NCBI GenBank assembly: GCA_964484475.1
Contig: CAZAFU010000011.1
Location: 1-39,260, forward strand
Origin: Parvularcula sp964484475
GTDB lineage: Bacteria > Pseudomonadota > Alphaproteobacteria > Caulobacterales > Parvularculaceae
Direction of reading: 5' to 3'
DNA: 39,260 nt
Within the stretch, counting starts at the first letter, position 1. Each line of letters opens with the position of its first letter. The position numbers and the translations under genes were made by a program. The notes beneath the pieces are model-generated. The model was given only the letters and a program-made list of their open reading frames with translations. It ran no database searches and had not been told where the DNA came from. Shown piece after piece: positions 31,129-39,078 of this stretch.

Positions 31129-32286
31129 TCAGTAACCTGCGCGATCGAGCCGGCACTTGATCGCGACGCACAAACCATCGCAGTTGGCGACCTCGATCGT
31201 CCCGTCATATTTGGGAGGGATCGAGCGGATCACCTGCCAACCGAGTGATGATGGCTTCGAGGGAGGCACTTCACCATCTGGCAGGCCGCAGCCGTTGTCG
31301 CGAATGGCCATTTCCAGCCTGTCCTCGTTCACGCCAATCACGATCATAATTTCCGGGTCCGGCTGTTCGGCGAATGCGTGCTTGAGAGAGTTCGTTACCA
31401 ACTCTCCGATCAGGAGGCAAAGGTCGACGGCTTGGCGAGCCGAGACCGAAGGATTCGCTCCCGAGACCCGACGGCGGACCGGCAGGCCGACACTCAATGC
31501 GTCGGTCATCTGGTCGACGATCAGCTGGACGAAGGGCAGAAGCTCGAGGCTATCGATCCGGTCGGCCCGCTGCAGCTGGGCATGCACGGCGGCGATCGAA
31601 TGAATACGCGTGCCGACATCGCGGAGGGCGGCCTTCACCTCGTTGCTTTCCGAAGCCGCTTCGCGAAGGCGGACGAGGGAGTTGATCAGGGTCAAGTTGT
31701 TCTGTGTACGGTGGTGGACTTCCTTGAGCATGAGGTCGCGTTCGCTCAGCGCCTGCAGAAGCTCTTTGTTCTGTTCAGCAAGAGCGCTCGCCCGGTCCGT
31801 GTCGTCGAGCTTGCCGAGGGTCTCGGAAATTCGATTTGCCAGGGTCGTGACAGAACCCTCGCCATCGACGAGAAAACCGGCCCGTACGGTGGCGCCGCCG
31901 CTATCGGTCTCGATGGAGAACCGGTCGGCGAGCCTTGCGATGCCGCGTAGGCCAAGGCCGAGACCGGCACCTTCCGATTGCGTCGGCACCGGCCGTCGAT
32001 CATAGGCCACCTCGACCATCGCCGCAGGGATGCCGCCGCCCTGGTCCTGCGTCGATACCGTCAGCATGATGGCGTCTTCAGTGGTCGCAAGCTCCATGGC
32101 GAAAATACCGCCCTCAGCATGCAGAATGGCGTTGCGCGCCATCTCGACGGACGCTGTCGCGATCGGTGTCCGCCTGAAGCTACCGAGCTCCAGCGCCGAG
32201 GCGGCGGCCTGCACCACTTGGCGGACACGCAACACGTCGTTCATTTCGGTCAGCCTGACCCTGGTCAGGCGGTAGGAGCGACTCAC
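31129..32286 (-). CDS. fusion of RsbT-like ATPase and HisKA_2 histidine kinase
   Basis: The start is GTG 32286, which overlaps the phosphatase stop (GTGA) and has AAGGAG eight bases upstream. Residues about 1-140 are an RsbT-type GHKL ATPase (VEMARNAILHAEGGI N-box, TQDQGGGIP, EGAGLGLGLRGIARLADRF). A linker coiled coil leads to a HisKA_2 dimerisation helix (LMLKEVHHRTQNNLTLINSLVRL, His191/192) and a second GHKL domain (LIGELVTNSLKHAF, AIRDNGCGLPDG, SLGWQVI). It thus carries two ATPase domains, one Ser/Thr kinase-like and one His kinase-like. It could convert stressosome state into His-Asp phosphorelay output. Confidence 0.88.
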   Translation of the reverse strand: MSRSYRLTRVRLTEMNDVLRVRQVVQAAASALELGSFRRTPIATASVEMARNAILHAEGGIFAMELATTEDAIMLTVSTQDQGGGIPAAMVEVAYDRRPVPTQSEGAGLGLGLRGIARLADRFSIETDSGGATVRAGFLVDGEGSVTTLANRISETLGKLDDTDRASALAEQNKELLQALSERDLMLKEVHHRTQNNLTLINSLVRLREAASESNEVKAALRDVGTRIHSIAAVHAQLQRADRIDSLELLPFVQLIVDQMTDALSVGLPVRRRVSGANPSVSARQAVDLCLLIGELVTNSLKHAFAEQPDPEIMIVIGVNEDRLEMAIRDNGCGLPDGEVPPSKPSSLGWQVIRSIPPKYDGTIEVANCDGLCVAIKCRLDRAGY

Positions 32287-33272
32287 TGGACCAACTCCTT
32301 GCGGCACACCACGAGGATGGAGACATCGTCATAGGACTTGATCCCTTCGGGCAGGAGCATCGCGGCCATCATTAAAGGAGACCTGAAAAGCAGGGCTTTC
32401 GGCGCGTCGATCTTCCGGATCGTCTTCAGACCGTCGCTGTGCAGAACAAGGACTTCGCCGGTCCTGAACGGATAGGTATCGGGTCGGCTGACACAACGCC
32501 CACCAACGCTTCCGTCCCGGGTCAGGATACGACGCTGCGCTTCATCCGAGATGATCATCGCCGCGATGTTCCCGACACCGGCCACGTCGATAACCTCGCG
32601 GGAGCCCTCGGCGGAGAGGCACATCGCCACCGCCCCCCGTTCGACATCCTGCCGGGCGCACAGGTCCTCCATCAGCGTTCCTGCCGTCGTCGCGGCGCTT
32701 TCAGCGAAGGCATGGACGAGCAGGTCGGCATCCCGGGCCGCCACGGGGCCATGGCCCAACCCATCGCAAAGCAGCGCCTGAAGAACGCCATCCCTGCTGC
32801 GCCAGGCGAAGTTATCGCCGCAGACGCTTTCTTCTTCCGCGGCGACCCGAAGAGCGCCCAGTTCGAAACAGCCGAGATCCTCCCCGACCGGCCCATCGAA
32901 AGTCGCGGCGAGGACCGTACCCTCACCGACCTTCGAATGAAGCTCGAAGCGATCGGCAAGCCGCTCCATGGCACCAAGACCGGTTCCCATCGAACCGATG
33001 GTGGAGACGCCGTCCCGCATCATGCGGTCCGGATGCTCGATACCGGGGCCATCGTCGATGGCGACAACGCCAAGGCCGCCGCCGGGTTGGGACGGGAAAA
33101 GGAGCCGGCCATTCTCGGCATGGCGATAAAGGTTGGTCGCCACGTCGCTGACGACCATCGCGACGACCTCCTGACGCCAGGGCGAGAACCCGCACCCGGC
33201 TGCAGCAATCTGCGCAAGCCGCCGCGCTTCACCGACCGCGCTGTCATCCCGCACTTGAACCCAGCACGTCAC
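32283..33272 (-). CDS. RsbT-like ATPase fused to SpoIIE/RsbX-type PP2C phosphatase
   Basis: GTG 33272 overlaps the RsbT stop (GTGA). Residues 1-130 form an RsbT/RsbW-type ATPase (VVSDVATNLYRHAENG with Asn47, AIDDGPGIEHP, STIGSMGTGLGAMERLADRFE). Residues about 135-325 form a PP2C-like phosphatase with Asp153 (CGDNFAWRS), Asp170 (LLCDGLGHGPVA), LVLHSDGL and YDDVSILV, close to RsbX. In Bacillus, RsbX resets the stressosome by dephosphorylating RsbR and RsbS, and kinase and phosphatase are separate there. Here the phosphatase carries its own ATPase domain. Confidence 0.88.
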   Translation of the reverse strand: MTCWVQVRDDSAVGEARRLAQIAAAGCGFSPWRQEVVAMVVSDVATNLYRHAENGRLLFPSQPGGGLGVVAIDDGPGIEHPDRMMRDGVSTIGSMGTGLGAMERLADRFELHSKVGEGTVLAATFDGPVGEDLGCFELGALRVAAEEESVCGDNFAWRSRDGVLQALLCDGLGHGPVAARDADLLVHAFAESAATTAGTLMEDLCARQDVERGAVAMCLSAEGSREVIDVAGVGNIAAMIISDEAQRRILTRDGSVGGRCVSRPDTYPFRTGEVLVLHSDGLKTIRKIDAPKALLFRSPLMMAAMLLPEGIKSYDDVSILVVCRKELVQ

Positions 33273-33670
33273 CCGCTCGCCATCCTCACCATCGTTCCGC
33301 CAGGACCGCTATGGATCTCGAAGCGTGCCACCAGCCGTTTCGCGCCGCCAAGCCCCTTGCCTAGGCTCTTGGCGGTGCTGAAGCCATCTTTCAGAGCGGC
33401 GGTCACATCCGGAATGCCCGGCCCGTCGTCCCGGCATTCGACATAAACCAATTTCCCGTCCGAGAACGCCGTGAGGCGTCCGCCGCCGCCATGAATCAGC
33501 GCATTCCGCGCGATTTCACTGACCGCGGTGACAAAACGGGTCTTCAGCGTTGCCTTGGCGCCAATGCCATCCATCGCCTTCGCCACGGCCCGCCGTGCCA
33601 CCGCCACGTCGCGTTCGACGATCAGGACCACCTCGCCAACCTTGTCGGCTCCCGCCGGGATGAAGGTCAC
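33269..33670 (-). CDS. rsbT: RsbT-like serine/threonine switch kinase
   Basis: The 133-residue GHKL kinase has the N-box EIARNALIHGGGGRL, the G1 box RDDGPGIPD and the G2 region STAKSLGKGLGGAKRLVARFEI. This is the RsbT pattern; RsbT phosphorylates RsbR and RsbS in the stressosome and is then released to act on a partner. GTG 33670 overlaps the RsbS stop (GTGA). Length equals Bacillus RsbT. Confidence 0.92.
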   Translation of the reverse strand: MTFIPAGADKVGEVVLIVERDVAVARRAVAKAMDGIGAKATLKTRFVTAVSEIARNALIHGGGGRLTAFSDGKLVYVECRDDGPGIPDVTAALKDGFSTAKSLGKGLGGAKRLVARFEIHSGPGGTMVRMASG

Positions 33671-34023
33671 CTGTTCCTCTGAAGCCGGCTCATCGCCTGA
33701 TCCACATCGAGGGCCGTCGTCATCTCCGGCAGCGTCATGCCGAGTTCGACAAGGGTCATCGCCACTGCCGGCCGCATGCCCACCACATAGGTCTGCGCAG
33801 AGAGGAGCCTCGCAATTCGTGCCAACTGGCCAAGGACGCGACCGACAAACGTATCGACAATCTCAAGCGCGGAAATATCGATCACCACACCGAGGATGTC
33901 TTCAATGGCCACACGCTTCGACAACTGGTCCTGCAGATCCATGATGTCTCCATCGTCGATGTCGTCCCGGATCGCGACCAGGACGACGCCATCCAGTCGA
34001 TAGAGCGACGCCGCTTCAGACAC
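33667..34023 (-). CDS. rsbS: RsbS-like STAS scaffold protein
   Basis: A single STAS domain of 118 residues has the RsbS core ILGVVIDISALEIVDTFVGRVLGQLARIARLL and VVGMRPAVAMTLVELGM. The phosphorylation position in the VDS motif of Bacillus RsbS (Ser59) is Thr58 here (VDT). It starts with GTG 34023 and overlaps RsbR by eight bases. RsbS and RsbR would assemble the stressosome core and hold RsbT. Confidence 0.92.
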   Translation of the reverse strand: MSEAASLYRLDGVVLVAIRDDIDDGDIMDLQDQLSKRVAIEDILGVVIDISALEIVDTFVGRVLGQLARIARLLSAQTYVVGMRPAVAMTLVELGMTLPEMTTALDVDQAMSRLQRNR

Positions 34024-34894
34024 GTCCGTGCTCGCGTCCCTTCAGGGTGTGGACACCCAGGCCGAGGCGATTGAAACCGTAGGTCAGAGCGTCCTTGATG
34101 CTCGACCTCGTGATCACGTCGCCGACATCCACGCCGAGCTCCACCATGGTTTGCGCGATCGTGGGGCTGATCCCGCTTATGATGCATTCGGCGCCCATGA
34201 GGCGAACCGCGTCCGCCGTGCGGAGCAGATGCTGCGCCACCTGAGTATCGACCGTACCCACCCCGGTGATGTCGATGACGGCGATCTCCGCCCGTCGTTC
34301 GACGATCGCCTGGAGAAGGTTCTCCATCACTTCCTGGGCCCGGGCCGAATCGAGGCTGCCGATCAGGGGTACGGTCAGGATACCGGTCCAGAGCTCGACC
34401 ACCGGCGAAGAGAGTTCACTGACCTCTTGCCGCTGCCGCTCGATCACTTTTTCGCGGGCAGCCTGAAAGACTTCGGTCGTGTAAAGCGCGAAGGCATCCA
34501 CCAGCCGAGTCGCCGTGGTGAGTTCCTCGGTCAGCTCCTGACCGCCAGCGCAGCGCTCGACGAGAAGCTTGAAGACGGGAGGCTTCAGCGCATTGACGAA
34601 GTTCGCCATCTGGGTGGGCGTGACACCACGCTCGGTTCGCTCCCGGCTGACGACCTTCAACTCGTCACGCAGCGCCGACCAGGCCCCTTCGTTCAGGTCG
34701 ATGGACTGAAGATCGCCGGTCTCCGCACCCTTGCGCAGAGCCTGTAGCAAACGCCTGCTCTGCTCGCGTCCTTCGCTGGACGAGAAAATATCAGTACGTT
34801 GAACACCTTCATCGGACTGGACAGAGATCCAGCTGCTCAGGAGACCATCAAAATTCTCCGCCAGCACATCAATTGTTGCTTGACCAGTTTTCAA
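34016..34894 (-). CDS. rsbR: RsbR-like stressosome sensor/scaffold
   Basis: TTG 34894 is the best start: GGGGAGG lies five bases upstream, and the frame extension to 34993 adds a non-family segment. Residues about 1-155 are an all-helical RsbRD-type sensor domain (DGLLSSWISVQ, ANFVNALKPPVFKLL) with no obvious haem or flavin motif. A linker helix and STAS domain follow (SSPVVELWTGILTVPLIGSLDSARAQ, AVIDITGVGTVDTQVAQHLLRTADAVRLMG, ISGISPTIAQTMVELG). The Thr residues in VDT (Thr217) and the IAQT element are the type phosphorylated by RsbT. The signal is unknown. It heads the operon, divergent from an AraC gene. Confidence 0.9.
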   Translation of the reverse strand: MKTGQATIDVLAENFDGLLSSWISVQSDEGVQRTDIFSSSEGREQSRRLLQALRKGAETGDLQSIDLNEGAWSALRDELKVVSRERTERGVTPTQMANFVNALKPPVFKLLVERCAGGQELTEELTTATRLVDAFALYTTEVFQAAREKVIERQRQEVSELSSPVVELWTGILTVPLIGSLDSARAQEVMENLLQAIVERRAEIAVIDITGVGTVDTQVAQHLLRTADAVRLMGAECIISGISPTIAQTMVELGVDVGDVITRSSIKDALTYGFNRLGLGVHTLKGREHGRV

Positions 34895-34931
34895 GCCGTC
34901 CTCCCCAGGCAAGAGTACCCCTTGGTTGCTA

Positions 34932-34949
34932 TCACAGTTCTTGCTGTGA
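34932..34949. promoter_or_regulatory. perfect 18-bp palindrome between rsbR and divergent AraC gene
   Basis: TCACAG-TTCTTG-CTGTGA has perfect 6-bp arms and lies 38 bases before the rsbR start in a 148-base divergent promoter region. It is a good operator candidate for the neighbouring AraC protein or another dimeric regulator. The arms resemble CRP/FNR half-sites in everted order, which may be chance. Confidence 0.5.
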
Positions 34950-35042
34950 CTGCACGCATATTGCGCGTACCATCCCCCCGCAGCCATTGGCAAGCGACAT
35001 CAATGCATTGCTCGATCCCCTCCGTAGTGCTTCACTTTAGCG

Positions 35043-35930
35043 ATGACGTCCGCTGAGTATGAGATCGATCTCCGCTTTCGCGGTGATGACTATGCGCGCG
35101 AGCCCCGTGGGGCATTCGCTGGGCGGGGTTTCAGGATCGAGCGCGTGCAAATGAACGATCCGCTGAGCTTCGACTATGCGTGGTCAGGTGATACCCATTA
35201 TCTGGCGCTGCACGACATCGTGTTGAGCGACGGGGAAGTCCGCGCCGACGAAACCCATCGCAGCGAAACCCTGGATTTGAGGGACCGTCTCACCTTCGCC
35301 CCGAAAGGCATGGTCATCGAGGGGTGGTCATCGCTCGCGGCTCGGCGGAATTCGTATGTCGCCCTCTGCTTCTCGCCGGACCTCCTGGAAGAGGAAGGGC
35401 GGCCGAGCCGGAATGCGCGGCTCGATCGTCCGCAACTCTACTTTCTCGATCAGCCCCTTCGGGACACCCTTCGCAAGATCGATCGCCTGATGACGGAGCC
35501 CTCTGCGGCAGACCCGCTGTTGGCGGAGACGCTCTGTATGCTGGCAGCCCTTGAGCTCGATCAGGCCTTGAAAGGAAAGCCGGCAGAACCGAAAGGTCCG
35601 CGCCTGTCAGCGAAACACCTGACGACTGTCTTCGACTACATCGACGCGCATCTGGCCGAGCCGATCACGCTCGACATTCTCGCCGGCCTCACCGGCTTGA
35701 GCAGGTATCACTTTGCCCGGGCCTTCACGACGACCACCGGCTCCAGCCCCGTCCAGTTCGTTCGTGAACGGCGCATCGAACGTGCGCAATCGCTGCTTCG
35801 AACGACCGATGGCGAGCTGGACCTCATCGCTCAGGCAGTCGGGTTCGCTGGCCCTCGGCAATTCGCCAACGCGTTCAGACGGCAGGTCGGCCAATCTCCC
35901 ACCGCATACCGTCGAACGATCAAGGCGTGA
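35043..35930 (+). CDS. AraC-family regulator divergent from stressosome operon
   Basis: The 295-residue protein has an N-terminal domain of about 170 residues (FRIERVQMNDPLSFDYAW, ALHDIVLSDGEVRADETHRS). A C-terminal AraC DNA-binding domain follows (VFDYIDAHLAEPITLDILAGLTGLSRYHFARAFTTTTGSSPVQFVRERRIERAQSLL-type pattern, ending DLIAQAVGFAGPRQFANAFRRQVGQSPTAYRR). The target set is unknown; the shared promoter region makes the stressosome operon a candidate. The ligand is not evident. Confidence 0.9.
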   Translation: MTSAEYEIDLRFRGDDYAREPRGAFAGRGFRIERVQMNDPLSFDYAWSGDTHYLALHDIVLSDGEVRADETHRSETLDLRDRLTFAPKGMVIEGWSSLAARRNSYVALCFSPDLLEEEGRPSRNARLDRPQLYFLDQPLRDTLRKIDRLMTEPSAADPLLAETLCMLAALELDQALKGKPAEPKGPRLSAKHLTTVFDYIDAHLAEPITLDILAGLTGLSRYHFARAFTTTTGSSPVQFVRERRIERAQSLLRTTDGELDLIAQAVGFAGPRQFANAFRRQVGQSPTAYRRTIKA

Positions 35931-36352
35931 GTGACCGATATCCGTCTTCGCCGGGCCATGCCGTGAAACCTCGTCATCCCCTAGCGCCTCTTGCCGATGA
36001 AGATGCAGTCGTGCCGCATTCACCGTCCACGCAAGCCACCCACCTTGCCATGGGGATCGGCGAGGATCGCACCGCGGTTTCGGCATCAATGACGAGAAGC
36101 GTTCAGCGCAGTTCGAACGTACTGTTGCCGCGACCAGCACCGGCCTCGACGTCCTCACGCCAAGCAAAGGCGATGTCGTGCTGCCCTCACTGGCAGCGGC
36201 ATGGCCCTGACCCTATCGAGAGGCATTATCCGCTTCGGCGAGATGGACACGGCGCGAACACGCGACCTCGATGAGGTCTGTCTCCGGACTTTCCAGAGTC
36301 GGGCCGGGGTATTGAAACGGCCAAAACCGGTCGGGCCACTTTTTGCACGGCT
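35931..36352. other. intergenic region between convergent AraC and esterase genes
   Basis: These 422 bases lie between two converging genes. One plus-strand frame (36001-36201, ending at a TGA) reads like a fragment of protein (EKRSAQFERTVAATSTGLDV) but has no start, ribosome-binding site or family I recognise. It may be gene debris or chance. Nothing else is visible. Confidence 0.4.
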
Positions 36353-37366
36353 TCAGTGGCTGCGATCCTTCTTCAACGCCTCTGCCCCGAAAAAGGACCA
36401 GATCACTTCGGCAGCGTCGATATCGCGGTTGACCGGACCGACGACGAAGGCGGGCGCATATTGCCAGCCGCCGGGAACCGTATGGCCTCCACCGTGAATG
36501 ATATAGGCGTGGAGGGAAGCTGTGCCGTCCTCCCATGCGCGATGCTCGGCCCAGGAAGATGTGCCGTCCGGACCATGATCGATCCGGCGGACTTCCGGTT
36601 GCCCGGTGAGGCCGTTGACTCCTTTCCAGTGACGGATCGTGCCCTCCATCGACTGAACCGGCCCGGCCGGGGTCAGCCCATAGAATGATGGAATGCCGCC
36701 TTCGTAGGGGATCAGTGGGTCGGCGGTCCCGTTCATGATCAGCATGGGGACCGGCCCCTGGGGCTCGCGGCAGCGGGAGTTTGAAGGCTCGGGCTGTTGC
36801 GCCACGAGGACGGCAGCCGCCGAGAACAACTTCGGCCTTTCTGTCGCCAGACGATAAGCCATCTGTCCCCCGCCCGATAATCCGATAACGAAGACATCGT
36901 GCGCGGCAATGCCCTTCTCCGCCCTGATCTCCGCAATCAGGGAGGTCAGGAAACCGACGTCATCGACCGGGAGGTTGTGAGCCTCGTTGTCCGGCGCGTC
37001 CCGGCACCCGTTCCATTCAAGCTTCCAACCCTCTGGATAGAGAAGGAAATGGCCGTCGCGGGCCGCCCGCTTGTCGAGACCATAGGCGAACAGCGCTCTC
37101 ATCAATTCGGCGGTCAACTGCGAGCCTGGGAGGACCAGAACCAACCATGGTTCCGTCGCGGGAACATCGGGTTCGAACAACAACCATTTCCGCTCTCGTC
37201 CGCCAAAGATCGTCGTGTCCTCGATCACGCTGGCGTCAAGTTGAGGCTCCAACGGACGCGGCGGTGTCAACAGAAAGAAGGTGACGACAAGCAGGGCCAT
37301 CGCCAACACAATGAGACCGGACGAAAGGCCTGCCGCCATCAGCACTTTCTTCAGTCGTCCTGTCAC
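36353..37366 (-). CDS. LpqC/PHB-depolymerase-like exported esterase
   Basis: An N-terminal membrane anchor or signal (residues 9-33) precedes an alpha/beta hydrolase of the LpqC/feruloyl-esterase-like group. The catalytic triad is visible: Ser164 in GLSGGGQMAYRLA, Asp216 in NGTADPLIPYEGG and His295 in HGGGHTVPGG. An oxyanion-type segment LVLVLPGSQLTAELM and a YPEGWKLEWNGCRD element fit the family. Substrates may be polyester, aryl ester or acylated glycans. It is convergent with the AraC gene and shares no operon. Confidence 0.85.
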   Translation of the reverse strand: MTGRLKKVLMAAGLSSGLIVLAMALLVVTFFLLTPPRPLEPQLDASVIEDTTIFGGRERKWLLFEPDVPATEPWLVLVLPGSQLTAELMRALFAYGLDKRAARDGHFLLYPEGWKLEWNGCRDAPDNEAHNLPVDDVGFLTSLIAEIRAEKGIAAHDVFVIGLSGGGQMAYRLATERPKLFSAAAVLVAQQPEPSNSRCREPQGPVPMLIMNGTADPLIPYEGGIPSFYGLTPAGPVQSMEGTIRHWKGVNGLTGQPEVRRIDHGPDGTSSWAEHRAWEDGTASLHAYIIHGGGHTVPGGWQYAPAFVVGPVNRDIDAAEVIWSFFGAEALKKDRSH

Positions 37367-37477
37367 CTTGAGGGCCCCCTGTTCCTGGTCATTCTCCTAG
37401 TAGGTGTCCGTGGCTACGGGAGCGGTTCACTCTTGCATCCGGGACCGCGACGACCGGGAGCATTCCGAAGGTGGTCG

Positions 37478-37554
37478 GGTATGCATTGAACCGAGTGCCT
37501 CGACCTCGGCACCTTGGTTTCAGTCCGCCGCCCCCACGCGAGGGAATGCATACC
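37478..37554. repeat. 10-bp inverted repeat with 57-bp spacer upstream of LysE gene
   Basis: GGTATGCATT (37478-37487) and AATGCATACC (37545-37554) are exact inverse copies in the 282-base gap between the divergent esterase and LysE genes. Each arm contains the self-complementary ATGCAT, which raises the chance expectation. It could bind a looping regulator such as an Lrp-type protein. No gene is convincing in this gap. Confidence 0.35.
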
Positions 37555-37648
37555 GCCGTAAACCTCGGTTTGGCCGGGAATGCGGCGGGATTGGCCTTGG
37601 CGTTTGTGGCACGGGGCTGCAAACCCCTGATATGGGAGTGGTGTACCT

Positions 37649-38272
37649 GTGCTTTTTGAGACATGGCTCGCTTTTGTCGTCGCCAGCATTGCCGTTCTCG
37701 CGGTTCCGGGACCAGTTGTAGCCTTGACCGTCTCAAGGGTCGCGGGACACGGATGGATGTCCGCAGCGCCGCTGGCCGCCGGCGCGACACTGGGTGACGC
37801 TTTTGCCATGACCCTGTCTCTCGCGGGGGCTGGTGCGGTCCTGACGGCTTCGTCGGAAGCGTTCGCGGTTCTGAAGATCATTGGCTCAGGCTATCTCATC
37901 TGGCTTGGGATCAGTGCACTGCGAAAGTTCCGGGGTGTCGTGCCGATCGCCAGCGTAAGAGCAGGATCGTTGTTTCGCGACGCCTTCCTGGTCACCGCTT
38001 TTCATCCGGGCGGCTTCGTCTTCTTCGTAGCTTTCGTACCCCTCTTCATCGACCAGACGCGCGCCCTCCTCCCTCAAATCTTGCTGCTGGAAGCAACATT
38101 CGTGACCCTGACAGCAGCGAACGTTCTGTTCTGGGCAGCTATCGCTTCGAAGGGACGCAGAATGGCAACCCACAGCCGGTGGAGCGAGCGTGTCGAGACA
38201 TTGAGTGGCGCGGTCATGATTGGCCTGGGGATCCTCGGCGGCGTGGATGCCGCCCGGAAGTGCTGCCGATGA
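37649..38272 (+). CDS. LysE/RhtB-family amino-acid exporter
   Basis: The 207-residue protein has six predicted helices and the LysE family N-terminus (VASIAVLAVPGPVVALTVSRVAGHGW), the ALLDAF-like segment ATLGDAFAMTLSLAG, and KIIGSGYLIWLGISALRKFR. GTG 37649 is preceded by GGGAG at longer than usual spacing. It would export amino acids or related small molecules across the inner membrane. Its stop overlaps the next start (ATGA), coupling it to an S41 peptidase-like gene. Confidence 0.88.
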   Translation: MLFETWLAFVVASIAVLAVPGPVVALTVSRVAGHGWMSAAPLAAGATLGDAFAMTLSLAGAGAVLTASSEAFAVLKIIGSGYLIWLGISALRKFRGVVPIASVRAGSLFRDAFLVTAFHPGGFVFFVAFVPLFIDQTRALLPQILLLEATFVTLTAANVLFWAAIASKGRRMATHSRWSERVETLSGAVMIGLGILGGVDAARKCCR

Positions 38273-39078
38273 TTCGTATGAGACAAATACGGAGGTTTCT
38301 TCCCTCCTTGGGCTCCTCGCTGACGGAGGCGTTGTTATCTATGATAGATCCGTATTTCCTTGCCCGCCAGAAGACAAGCCGGATGGTCTTCAACTCGCCG
38401 ACGGCATTACGGCCTGCGGTCACCTTCGAGCGGATCGGGCCTGATGCGGTGACAGGGCCTATCCGCATCAACAACGCACTCGGACAAAACGAGACCATCG
38501 AGGCCTTCGGCAGCGCCGTCAGTCAGCTCAAGGACGCACGCGCTATCATCCTCGACTTCAGGAACACGCGAAGTGGGGGAAATACCGATGTCGCCCGATC
38601 CATCATCGGACCCTCCATCGAGGAACCCAAGCCCTACCCGGTCCACACCAATCCAGTCGTTGAGCGGCGGACTACGGTGCCCCGGTGTGTGGTGAAGTAT
38701 GCTACCCTGCGAGAGCCGTTCTTGGACGTCCCTGTTGTTGTGCTCCACGGCAAGTGGACAGCGAGCATGGGCAAAGGGTTGGTCATCGGCTCGGATTTGG
38801 CGGATCTTCTCGGTGCCCTGGAGCTCGAACTCGAGGGCCCGAAAGCATGGCTCGAGTTCGATGGGGAGCGCCTTTTTCATCCGAACGGCACCGCGCGCGA
38901 GGTCGACACCGTGCATGTTCCCCTTGGCTTCGGCGACATCGACCCATCGGGGGATGACCTCGCCACATGGGTGGTCCTCGCCCCTCTCTCGGAGGAGAAA
39001 ATCAATGACCCTTCCCGTCGCGAACTGGCGAAAACGTGCCCCCCATTCAGAACCGCGAAAGAGCATAATGGTCAGTAG
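38269..39078 (+). CDS. S41-family peptidase-like protein, shortened
   Basis: Residues about 80-240 match the C-terminal protease domain of S41 (tail-specific protease) proteins: LKDARAIILDFRNTRSGGNTDVARSI, PVVVLHGKWTASMGKGLVIG with the catalytic-type Ser166, then LLGALELELEG and RLFHPNGTAREVDTVHVPL. The N-terminal S41 helical/PDZ region is lacking; the first 75 residues look unlike it. The stretch after the Ser loop is shorter than usual. No signal peptide is evident, odd for this family. It could be a domain remnant. ATGA coupling to LysE supports expression. The 3' end overlaps the M13 gene by 11 bases. Confidence 0.65.
   Translation: MIRMRQIRRFLPSLGSSLTEALLSMIDPYFLARQKTSRMVFNSPTALRPAVTFERIGPDAVTGPIRINNALGQNETIEAFGSAVSQLKDARAIILDFRNTRSGGNTDVARSIIGPSIEEPKPYPVHTNPVVERRTTVPRCVVKYATLREPFLDVPVVVLHGKWTASMGKGLVIGSDLADLLGALELELEGPKAWLEFDGERLFHPNGTAREVDTVHVPLGFGDIDPSGDDLATWVVLAPLSEEKINDPSRRELAKTCPPFRTAKEHNGQ

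Noticed and set aside
35927..36274. 115-residue frame after the AraC gene
   Set aside because: No family features or ribosome-binding site; a fragment-like stretch in another frame is equally (un)convincing, so it is left as spacer.
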